A stretch of DNA of 64,000 nt from Adiantum capillus-veneris (taxonomy: Eukaryota; Streptophyta; Polypodiopsida; Polypodiales; Pteridaceae). Of this stretch, positions 12,090 to 22,508 are shown one piece after another. The position numbers and the translations under genes were made by a program. The DNA lies in the NCBI GenBank assembly GCA_014529385.2, contig CM043955.1:142278140-142342139 (forward strand), in the 5' to 3' direction. The notes below the pieces were generated by a model that had not been told where the DNA came from, ran no database searches, and saw only the letters and a list, made by a program, of their open reading frames with translations. The stretch's first letter is position 1; every line of letters starts with the position of its first letter.

Positions 12090-14054
12090 TAAGATGAGAT
12101 GAGATGAAATGAATGTTATATTAAACGTCTTCAAAAGGACAAAATGACCTATGAGACCAAACGGATACAAGTTTGGTGGATCTAAGCGAAAAACTAAAAT
12201 CATCATCATCATCATCATCACCCAAGGATGCCGGGCAATTTTTGAGAAAGTATTGCATCGATTGCACTGAAGAGCATCATCAATGTTCACCTCTGTAAAT
12301 AGTTCACATCATCAATGTTCACATCATCAATGTTCACCTTTGTAAATAGTCGTACTGGATATCTCCCATGTTGTGCTAGAATAGTCATGATCCTTTGATG
12401 GAGCCTCCATCGATGTCGTGGTTGCCCTTGTAGACATGAGCGTCTAGCTCTCTCGAGCTCAATGGCTCTGTCAACTAATAGACCTCTGGTATAGATTGAC
12501 TCTGAAGTCTTATGTGAAGCTTTCTCATCCAATTGCTAAGTCCTTGCTATAAAGAAGTCGGTGATCTCTCTCTATAAATGTCTTCCACTGCTTGATCTCC
12601 TGAAGAGACTCTCTCTATGTCTATCTAGCTCTAGCAAAAACAGCCTGAGGCATCTCTGATCCTGATATCTCATGACCCTAGCCAACACTCCAAAGCCCTC
12701 TCTGAATAGACAATGAAAGCGGCCTCATATCTCATAGTATACCGGACAATGAGAAATGTGATGTAACTCTATCTCTGGCTCTATATGACACAATTGGCAA
12801 AAATTGGCCTCTGTTGGTACTTATCAAAATCTTCCAGTCTCAATCTCTAATTGATGTGATGATATGCGCATCTGACCAATAGCACATCGGATAAATGAGT
12901 TTCCATATAGGCCGGTCTGATCACATATCCATCCTCTGTTAGTTGGAGAACCATCTTCGTGTCCAACTCCTGTGTCGACTATATCCATGTGCTCCTAGTA
13001 TCTAGGTGAATCAGATCCTGATGTATGAGTCTAGTGACCTCCGTCCATGTGAGAGATAGGGAGGGTGCATCCAAGGAGTACTAGAACGGAGGCAATCTAT
13101 CCATGCTGAAATCATGTGACTGAAATTATGATGTCATCTGCCCATAACAACATGTTGTATCCCCCCATAGCGCTAGCTGTCGAGATGACTCAAGGGCTAG
13201 CCAATCATATTTTTCTGTGGGGAGATCCATAAACTATGCATGAAGGATACTAATCTAGTAAGTGCCTCGCCCATGAGAGGAGAGGCAGCTAGATCCTCGG
13301 CTCGAATAATCTCATGTGGCACTGAGGCCTTAGCCTGAATCATTCGAGAGATCATAGAGACAAAAGGGCTCTCCATACATCTCCATCCATCAGTGCTACC
13401 ATATCTGCCATGATGGTCCATTAAAGGTCCCCAAATCTGAACCCTGTAAAGCATAGCTGAAGCCACTAGAGTGTCAAAAAAATAGAGCTTTGTTCGAGTT
13501 TCCAGAAACTGAACTTGCAAACACATCCTCTCCAAACCTCCCAAGTCTGCATAAGCTCTCACCAGTCTAGTCTCTATTGCTCTCCTCAAAGAAAACACCG
13601 GTCTAGTGAAGACCACCCCAAGATAGGTGTATGCATCTATATACTCCACTGTCTCTTGGCCATATGTAAATGCGGGTGCCGACCTCTTGACCCACTGTGG
13701 TGTGGTATTAAACACCATAACCTTGGTTTTCCCATGTTAACAGACAATCCACTATCATGAGCAAATGTGTACAAAGCATCTAAGTGATGCTGCATCCCCT
13801 CTGGGGAGTCAAAAATCAACACAATATCATCAACATATAACAATAGTGGCATCCATGTCCCTGCCAAATGTGCTCCTCTATCACCATCCCTCTCAATGTT
13901 ATTAGAAACCTCATCCACATACATATCAAATAGTGTAGGAGATAGCAGGTACCCGTGTTTCACCCCGATAGTTGAGTGTGTTAGAAAATAGGACGTAGCT
14001 AAGTAGATATTAGAGTAGTTTACTTAATGGAGATAGATAATTTTCAAACATGAG

Positions 14055-14106
<52 letters not shown>

Positions 14107-15655
14107 GAGAGAGAGAGAGAGAGAGAGAGAGCAAACATGATATACGTGGTTCACCCAATGTGGACTATGTCCACGCGAAAGCAACCACTCAATGGCTTTA
14201 ATACTTCAAACTAGAAGTAGGTTACAAAGGGATTATACCCTTAATGGAAGTCTCGCCTTGCTTCACTCTCACCACCTCACACACACATTGTTTCATCAAC
14301 TTCACAATGTCTTTTGTGTGTAGAAGAGGCCTCCTTTTATAGGTCAAAAGGACTACATTCTCTCATGAAAGGCAGCCGTGTGTAGCCGCCCTTGTGTAGA
14401 CAAGTCCGAGTTGAATTCTCCCATGCGCCCATGTGTGGCCGCCCTTGAGAAGACAAGTCTGCCTAGAAATTGGCCACCGGCCAAAGACTTCCATCCGTCC
14501 ACCACAGATACTGCCACCGGCCAATTGATCGACCATTTTTTAGTCAATTTCCAGCCGTTGTCCGACTATAATATTTCGACGAAGAGGGAATATTTTGGCG
14601 AGGGCGTGAATTTTTGGTTTTTCGGCGAGTGATTTTTCTTACGCACGATGGCTTCTCCACATAATGGGGGCCTTACAAATGTGCGTTTTTGAGACAAAAT
14701 TACAAGGAGTAAATCAGGCTCCATACTTAACAGAGTGATCAAATAAAGAATCCCCTTTGTAGTGCGTACATGCCCCACCATTGACCTGTATAGCCATGAT
14801 CTCACAAATCAACTATGTGGGTACACCCATCTCCTGCAGTCTGCACATCAATCTAGCTATGGGCACTGTATGGAAGGCTTTGTGGAAATCCACAAAGCAC
14901 AAATAGAGCCATCTCCCATGTGATCTCCCCTCCTCAATAATGACTATGAGTGTCAGAATATGATCAAGAGTAGAGAAACCTCTCCTGAAACCTGCCTATC
15001 CTGTTGCCTATACACCCTCTCTCTCTGCCCATCTACTCAGCTGCTTCTCAAAGATGGATGCAAACAACCGTGCCAATAGGTGTCCAATCATGATAGTATG
15101 GTAGTCTACTGACTTGGAGATAGGTACGATAGTAGACAAACTCCAAGTATCAGGTAGACTCTCACACATGGCATGGTTGAACATCATTGCTAGAAGCTTT
15201 GCAAGCAGACCTCTGGCATGTATAAAATGCTTTGCTAATAGGCCATCGTGATCATATGCTCTCTTGGTCCTCATGCTATCAATAGCCTTCTTTACCATCT
15301 CGACGGTAAGAAAGCACATGTGTGTGGGCATGGCTATGGCGGATCCAAAAGAGACTGTATAGAGAGATGATGCATACTGACCCAATACCTCCGTAGAAGT
15401 AATGACAAGTGGGGTGAATGCCCATGGAAGAGTCTCCATGCCTCATTTGAATCCTGCTAAAAAACAGATGGTATAAATCTTGCTCTAATCGAGCTAGAAA
15501 TGCCTTCTTCTTCTGTTCCACCAAACGTCGAGAAGCAATCCATGACTGCCTATGAGTGATGCCTCCTATAAGTACCTCCCTCTGAAGTCAGGCTCTTGTC
15601 TCATTTGCACTCCTCATCATAACAACTATTTTGGGGTATGCTCCTAGAACATTGT
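12085..15655 (-). mobile_element. LINE non-LTR retrotransposon, 5'-truncated and decayed, minus strand
   Basis: Minus-strand frames give, in order, an N-terminal RT part (15008-15439, with DHDGLLAKHFIHARG), a palm segment near 14740-15000, then motifs GYLLSPTLF and LLYVDDIVLIF (13640-13960), where the YVDD is intact. A connection region follows (13197-13718). A CxxC...HxxxxC cluster, reading CQLCHIEPEIELHHISHC, lies near 12740-12800. Several stops and frameshifts break the reading frame and the endonuclease part is missing. The element ends at 12085-12180 with a terminal block shared with 49085-49145, then (TC)n. A solo LTR interrupts it at 13979-14732. The second family member lies on the plus strand at 46.65-49.19 kb. 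Confidence 0.8.
13974..14737. mobile_element. Solo LTR (13979-14732) with 5-bp TSD GAGTG, inserted in the LINE RT
   Basis: A 754-bp block starts TGTTAGAAAATAGG and ends CTTAACA, so its ends are inverted (TGTTA...TAACA). It is flanked on both sides by GAGTG (13974-13978 and 14733-14737). Removing it brings the two halves of the LINE RT frame together at the same point where the sister LINE reads HSTTRVKQGYPL. It contains a (TA)n-(GA)n tract at 14054-14131. No coding domain is present. It could instead be a small LTR-like non-autonomous element. Its orientation was not determined. Confidence 0.75.
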
Positions 15656-15658
15656 CGC

Positions 15659-15886
15659 TGCTCACAGGCTTAGTATATGGGTATGCCTTTTGTAGAGCAC
15701 AAAGGAGAAGCAAATTGCTTCTCTCACAGACGAGAGGAGAACGATCACAAATGAGAGACAGAGAGAGATAAGATAAGGTAGGATTGGAGCAAAAAAAAAG
15801 AGTTTGTATTCATTTTTTAGGCATTATATATAAACATTACAATGTTCACATGTTAATTGGCCGCCTAAGTTTGGGCTGACCCCAAC
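15659..15886 (-). mobile_element. 3' LTR of a Gypsy remnant, minus strand
   Basis: On the minus strand a purine-rich stretch (GAAGGGGCGAT) is followed by TGTTGGGGTCAGCCC at 15886. The block continues through an AT-rich TATATATAA segment and a pyrimidine-rich part to ...CCTGTGAGCA at 15659. This gives a TG...CA block of 228 bp preceded by a polypurine tract, as expected of a 3' LTR. The integrase remnant lies just upstream. The right-hand boundary is inferred from the TG...CA rule only. Confidence 0.45.
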
Positions 15887-15943
15887 AATCGCCCCTTCAA
15901 CAAAACTTGGTGTACAAATTATTCCTAGTGACTACTGATACAT

Positions 15944-16261
15944 CTAGGCATAGTAAACTAAGCAAGCTTGCAAAACTTTTGTGCTAGTGATCTCTAACGC
16001 AAAGTGTCCACCATAGACACCTTTATCACAACTTGTAAGGATCTCCTTGATGTTACTTGAAAGAGAGAACCTTCTCAACACTTGATGCTTACCCTTGCAA
16101 TACATGTCATTATTTATCAATATATACATAGTGGCTTGACAAACCGGCCATTGTTTTTGGCCCTTCGTGAGGCCATCTAGGCATTCACATGTATCAAGAA
16201 AATGCTTTATACATTGCATGCAATCATTGTCTTGAACTAAAGCATCTTTGAACACAATCAC
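15944..16261 (-). pseudogene. Gypsy Pol remnant: RNase H/integrase linker and integrase zinc-binding domain
   Basis: The 105-residue frame reads through the typical junction between RNase H and integrase (TKGQKQWPVCQATMYILIN) into the H2C2 zinc-binding region (QVLRRFS, then CDKGVYGGHFALEIT and KVLQA). The catalytic integrase core should follow but is absent: only about 60 bp separate this domain from the 3' LTR at 15886. The element is therefore internally deleted. Confidence 0.7.
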
Positions 16262-16299
16262 CCTTGCTGAGTCATCTTATAGGTGTTCACCAGTCCCTT

Positions 16300-18432
16300 C
16301 TTGATTTTTTGTTTTAGTAGCCCAAGAACTGGTTCTTATAGGCCCAAATTCCCTTTGCCTATTTAACAAGTAGCATGGCATATGAAATTTGTTTAAGAGA
16401 GGAACTTTGAAGCAAGGGAAAGCATGTCAAGGTCTCATTGAAGATGGACTTGTACGATGTCATGATGGTGAAAAGTGAATACCTCTGGGGTCTATGAATA
16501 GGCTCAAGAGTTTATTCACCCAACTCTATGCATCAACCACAAGCTGATGATGAAGACATGGTTATGGTCTTATTGAGTGCATTGAGAAAGAGTGTGATCA
16601 AATTGTTACAATTGTCAAGCAAAAAATCTGGCATTTTACTTTTGATGAATGTTATTGAGATGCTCTTTTGGATTCACATAATCTTGGCTTGGACAAGGCT
16701 AGTGGGATCAACAATAGTGCCACTATTACCTCGTGGGTAATGAGACTATATTTGTGAGAAGTAGATAGAACCTATGGCTTTGCTTTCATCCTTCTTAGGA
16801 CATGATCCACAATTGCTTTCAATTGCCTACAAACTATCTCCAAGGCAAATAAATTATCAAGATCAATCAATATGCTTGTGCTAGACACTGGTCAAGGGGT
16901 ACACAATGTTATCCTTGAACCAAGTGAACTAATAGAGGCCAAAAGGCTAGATGAAAATTTTACACAAATGTGGGAAGAGATAAGGTACACGTTGCACAAG
17001 GGTGGGGAACTAGTGCCATCATCCTTTTCAATAGTTTCAACTTCAAAGTACCACATGAAAAAATTGGTAGCTCTTTAACATGAACACATTCCTTGCTTAT
17101 GTGGGAGTAAGATGATAAAGGATGTATTGCCCATCCCCTTAGCAATCCCAACACCCTCACACTCTATAAGCCTTGGTGTTTCCGCTAATGACATGCATGA
17201 TCCCGTTTAGCTAACTTACTAAAGGCAAGATCAACCTTACGGGGAGAGGTCTCACAATTGAAGATATGTGTTGGGTTTTGTACCAAACACAACCTGGATA
17301 ATTGTGCCTAAAAATTTAAAATGTACCAAATTTAAACTTGTCCCCATCAACAAGGTTTCCTTCATCAAAGCTATGGCTATACTAGACATGAAGCTAGTAT
17401 TAGCATAGCTACTAAAACGATGGGGGGAAAATGCGGTAAGCAAGCTGTGAAAGACATGAATGATACTCCCAATTGGTATATGGAAACCATGAAAAAGACG
17501 AACATTGTTATCACGAGTTGTGGGGTTGAATACATGCATACCTGTTTGACAAGGACCCCAACTACAAGGAGATTCTTGACAAGCCCTTCGTTAGACAACT
17601 AATGACCATTCAATTATGTGTATCACTACCTCTATTTGTGGCATAAAGTCACCAATAGGTTCAACTTAATTATCCATGACTACATGATGTGTAATCAATA
17701 CTATTTTCAAGTTTGGCTACTTCTATTGTGAAAGTAAGGCGAGGGTAAATCTGGGCTCTTTGAAGAGAGAGAGAGAACATGTCTAGCTATTGGCAAAGCT
17801 GGAGCTTGCACAAACCACATCAGCTTCAAAATGACATTACAAGAGACACTAACATCCTACTTGGCCCTATTTTGAACAGTCCCTGAAACCCCCGTCCTTA
17901 AATTGTGTTCGCTCAAATTAGCTATCTCAAATCATTATATACAATGCTAACCATCCACATGAAGGGAGTTCCTTTGATTGCACATTAAACACCTAAAACA
18001 GAATCAGTGGCAACCATTGCTAATGAATTCATAAACAAGCTCAATTTTCATGGCACAATTGTACCTTGTTCCAAAAAGACTACACAAAGCAGATAGAGAC
18101 TGAGCCATCCTTCGATGGCGAAAAAGAAATAGGATATTGTTACAAGTACTCCAATAAGAGCTCCTCTTTTTATGTATCATACAAATTTTTACTGAATAAG
18201 TAGCTCATTTAATGATAACAAAGTGGGCACCACACGTAAGCCCCCCAACTCAAAAAGTAGCCCTGACTTGCTCTAATTGTTGAAGGTATAATCAAAAGCT
18301 ACAAAATTGCCCCACAAGGGACTTTTTGGTTAAAAAGGGATGTGTACATATTGGAGTTTAGATGCTCTTTGAGACTGAACTTTGAATGTAATCAAGGCTG
18401 ACCTCCATGATCAAAAATCTTTTCGTTCATGT
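16300..18432. other. No supported gene; decayed repeat sequence
   Basis: Short frames occur on both strands. A plus-strand frame at 16872 contains LDTGQGVHNVI, which faintly resembles a retroelement aspartic protease, but the neighbouring sequence gives no other domain. The last 200 bp before 18433 would be the 3' untranslated region of the Derlin gene. I saw no clear AATAAA signal there. Confidence 0.4.
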
Positions 18433-20482
18433 TTACTGGAGCCGGTAACTCCTACCTGTGAAAGCAGTCCCCCTACTGGCTGGCTGAGGCGGGGCTTGAA
18501 CACCCACTTGGGGTACGACATTTAGCAACCTTAAAGTAAGCTTGTGTCTGTGATAGAATGTCAAAGAAACACCTGAAAGAGGGCATCCTTGAACAAAGAG
18601 AAATAAGAGAATGCCTCCAAACAGAAAATCCGAATACAACACACGTTAAGGATACACCCATAAGGGGGTTTTCAGGAAGTTACGCCCTCTGTTACGAGGA
18701 TGTAAAACTGTGAGAAAGTAGTAGACATGTCCCACAATGATGCCCATCAAGTCCGTCACGAGGGGTGAACCAAAGATAACGTTAAGCAAAAGCATGACCC
18801 AGGGTAAGTAGAAGCCCTGTCAACAAGAGCTCCAAATTGTGTTAGACAATAAAACCTGTTGGATAGTTTTTAGCTGGTAGGGATGTCAAAAACGAACCAA
18901 CCTGTACTGTGAAAAGGCCCATGATGTTAATTCGTGCACTAGCATACTCTCTGCTCCACAAGTATAAGAGCATGAAAACCAGTGAGGGGCCCATAATCGG
19001 TTGCCGAAGAGGTGGTATAATCAACCCAATCCCCTGAAAAATTATTGATGAGCCCAGTCAGTATACCAAGGAGACCACTTCCATGTGGGAGTTGGATAGA
19101 TAGTTTAAAGAGAGAAGCTTTTGGAACGTCTACAAGCAAGCTCGTAGGGAAAACTGTACTCACCAATAAAGTAAACATAGAGAACAGCATCATCCAAAGA
19201 AAATCAGCTGTCCTTCCTTGGAAGGTTCCTTGCTCAAGTTGTACACCATATCTTGCTCTGCAGGCAAGAGCAAATAAGGCAGCCAAATATAACTCACAGC
19301 CAAATATAACGCAAGCAACTTTAAAGCTTTAATACTCACTTTTCCTACAGATGATACAAACGAAGATGCTCTGCAGGCACGCCCAAATAAAATGGCAAAA
19401 GAAAACCAAGCAACTTTAAAATTCAATAATTATTTTTCCTACAAATGGTAAAATTGAAGATCTTACCAACACTAATAGGAGGCAAATTTTCATAGCCAGG
19501 GAGAGCCAAGAATCATGTTAAAAGGAAAGTATACGTTATAGACTCTTCCATACTAAATTCATCAACTCCATCTTGCATAGAAATGACCAACTTCATCAGT
19601 GCCCAAAATTGACTGTACAACTAGGTATCAATATATGCTACGCCCCACCGCATGTGCACGCGCACACAACGCCCAGAAGCAACTCCAGTTGCAACAACAG
19701 CATATGGCTAAAAAGCTTCTGCTTCGAACAGCTATGCCAAAAGCATCTGCATAGCTGCCACCTCAGCACTGCTACCACATCATCAGCCATGTCATCACTG
19801 CTGCCACATCATTAGCATGCCATGTTATCAACAGGTGGTAAACCTGAATCATCCCCAATCACACCAGTCAAATGTGGACATATGCACAAAACCCAGAAAC
19901 CCAGATAGAAAAGCATGAGACTTCGCTTCTAATCAAGCCAATATTGTAAACGTCATGCCAAGAGGAAAGGGATCATGTCTAATGAGGATGTGACGTCAAA
20001 TGTTTGTTGTGTAAACTCAACAAAACATCCCGAATCTTGATGTGGAGGCCACTGCTCCTTCCCTAGATCCCAAACAATGTGTGCCAGTGGCACTGCAGTC
20101 TGTAACAAAATCTGAATAGGTGATGGAAAGAACTGCAGCAAGGAAGAGACGGGGTCCACCCAGCTACTGCACCCCCAAGGATAGACACAACCGAACTGCC
20201 CATCAAACAGAAGAAAACAAAATGAAACAAAACAAGCACAAACAGCCATACACATACCCACATGACCACGCATGCAAACATGCAATCAAACGCACAGCAA
20301 GAGCAGGCACATACTGGCAAACAAGAAAACCAATTGCATGCAACAGACAGGCAAACATAATCAGCAGAAAAGAAAAACACAAGCAGAACTCTCTCTCTTT
20401 CTCACACACAAACATAGCGCATGGTTTATCAAAGTCGACGATGCGGAAGCCTAGAGCAATGGGGAGAATACGAGAGCGAGAG

Positions 20483-20541
<59 letters not shown>

Positions 20542-20542
20542 A

Positions 20543-20592
<50 letters not shown>

Positions 20593-22440
20593 CTGAACCA
20601 ACCTTGGCAATGAATTGATGATTCGGGGGCTAGGTGTACTTATATAGTCATCTTAGCAAATTGCCCTATCCAGAGTTTGACAATCAAGTAAAATAAATAC
20701 CTAAAGCCAAAATAAATAAATACCTAAAGCCAAAATAAATATTGGGATCACATTGGGCAGCTCACTTGAGATGCCACAACTTTGACAACAGCTCTGCAAC
20801 TCATAGTGGACATAAATAGTGAGACCAAGTCGATGAAGAAGCTACCATGGACACCCCAGCACTGGCCAGGATACCAGGATACTGGATTCACCTCGATTAT
20901 GCTACCCTCAACCTTTTACCTTAGAAGAATTCCATCTTGAACATCGGTTGCCTTTTGGAAAATTGAACTATAGATCACACTACGTCCAAGAATCCCCATT
21001 CGTGAATTGTGAACACATCACGTCAAGACTTTCCAGACAATGAACTTTGAAACACATCTTGTCAATAATCTCGCCAACAACAATGGATTGGTGCACTCAT
21101 CTATAGTGTTTTAGATACGTCTGATTGGTTCCTTGCCAGATGCATGTGCCTTGAACTCCGACCCACAGGTTCAAACATCAATAACTTGAACTACAACACA
21201 AGGGTCCAAATTACTTGTAGGGAGCTTCACTTTGCCCCTCTCTGCCGCTCGCAAGCCCCTCTCTGGCTGAAGCTAGTTGCGGCAACTGTGGCCGCCACCA
21301 CATGTGCCATGCCAATCTCCTTTGTCAAATCTTTATCACCGTTATCTCTGCCCAGCTTGCCCTTGCCTTCGTCTTCTTGTGAGTTCCTCCGTTTGCCGTT
21401 GGCTTCGTATTCCCGATCCAAACAAAGCCTCTTGTCACTTTCATAACAATGGTTGTTGGACCTCGTAGGTGCCGAGGCAGCTAATTGAGCACTCGTATTG
21501 CCATCCTTGTCAAGCTTGCCTTTGCCTTTGTCCTCTAGCGAACTCATGCATTTGCTTTTGGCTTCACAATCTCGAGCCAAACAAATTGATGGCTTCCTTG
21601 AGAACTTTGCCCGTGCATAGGCCACTAACTGGGTGTTGTACAATCCACTTTTCATAGCCATTGGTTTATCATTGTTGTTGTTGATGCCGGAGCTACGAGG
21701 AAACAAGCCCTTGCTTATGCCTTTACAGCTCTTTCGGCCTTGCATTTCCATTTCTTTCAAAATGCCATTGCAAGTCCAAAACCGGTAAATCGGTTCTTCC
21801 CTTAGCATATCAAAATGCAAATGGAAACATTGCCTGCAACGTTTCAATAGCCATTTAATTGGCATGGAAAAAAAAACAAGCTCCAAAACTGTCCATTGCA
21901 TGCTGCGTTTTGAAATGCAATTCTTCACCAATTAGCAAGTGTGACCTTCACAACATCGCAGCCTTTCGAGATGCCCTGAAAAACGCTGGCCAAAATCTCG
22001 TGCATTGCCTGGCAGCGTTTCAAAATGCTGCTTGGCAAACAGTGAACAAGAAGGCAATGAGAGGGCTGCCAAAGGAGATGTGTCACCACTGCATCTCGAG
22101 ACGCTTACGAATCGGATCTGTAGAGCTGCATGTGTTTTGAAGACGTTGCTTACTTCTCCCCGTCCCTGTTGGCTGCGTTTCAAAACGCTAATAGACACGC
22201 CGATTGTCCAAATGTGCCGCCCTTCAATTGCTGATGGAGATCCCCCTTCCTGCCTGCGTTTCAAAATGCTAGGGCGATGGAAAAGCGTCGATCCTCTAGA
22301 CAAAAACGCAGCTGCCCTTCTTTGCGAGGTTAATACTTCTTCAATCCTTTCCTCTTGGCGTGCAAATCCTCCAATGATCACCAAGCACAAAGCTCTGATA
22401 CAATGTCAAAGTCGATAATGCGGAAGCGTAGAGGAGAATA

Positions 22441-22508
<68 letters not shown>

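Larger units (their letters stand above)
20427..22505 (-). mobile_element. Short LTR retroelement in Derlin intron 3 (left copy of an inverted pair)
   Basis: The primer-binding site is TTGTATCAGAGC on the minus strand (22392-22403). The 5' LTR end adjoins it (22404 upward, GTCGACTTTGACA-like) but is recognisable only as far as the GA tract ending near 22505. The 3' LTR spans 20427-20790, starts TGTTG and ends with the same sequence as the 5' LTR, with CA changed to TA. The internal region is about 1.6 kb with no RT, integrase or protease, so the element is non-autonomous. It encodes one ORF (21227-21931). It shares LTR, leader and ORF sequence with the opposite-strand copy at 25.14-27.25 kb. 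It lies in the same sense as the Derlin gene. Confidence 0.75.

Noticed and set aside
11793-12290. Long minus-strand frame rich in Leu-Ser repeats
   Set aside because: It is a translation of the (GA)n tract and the LINE 3' end, not a protein.
16872-17078. LDTGQGVHNVI as a possible aspartic protease
   Set aside because: No neighbouring retroelement domain in the same orientation; too short to separate from chance.
20120-20618. Frames rich in Arg-Glu or Leu-Ser repeats on both strands
   Set aside because: They read through (GA)n microsatellites in the LTR; all such frames in the window were ignored.
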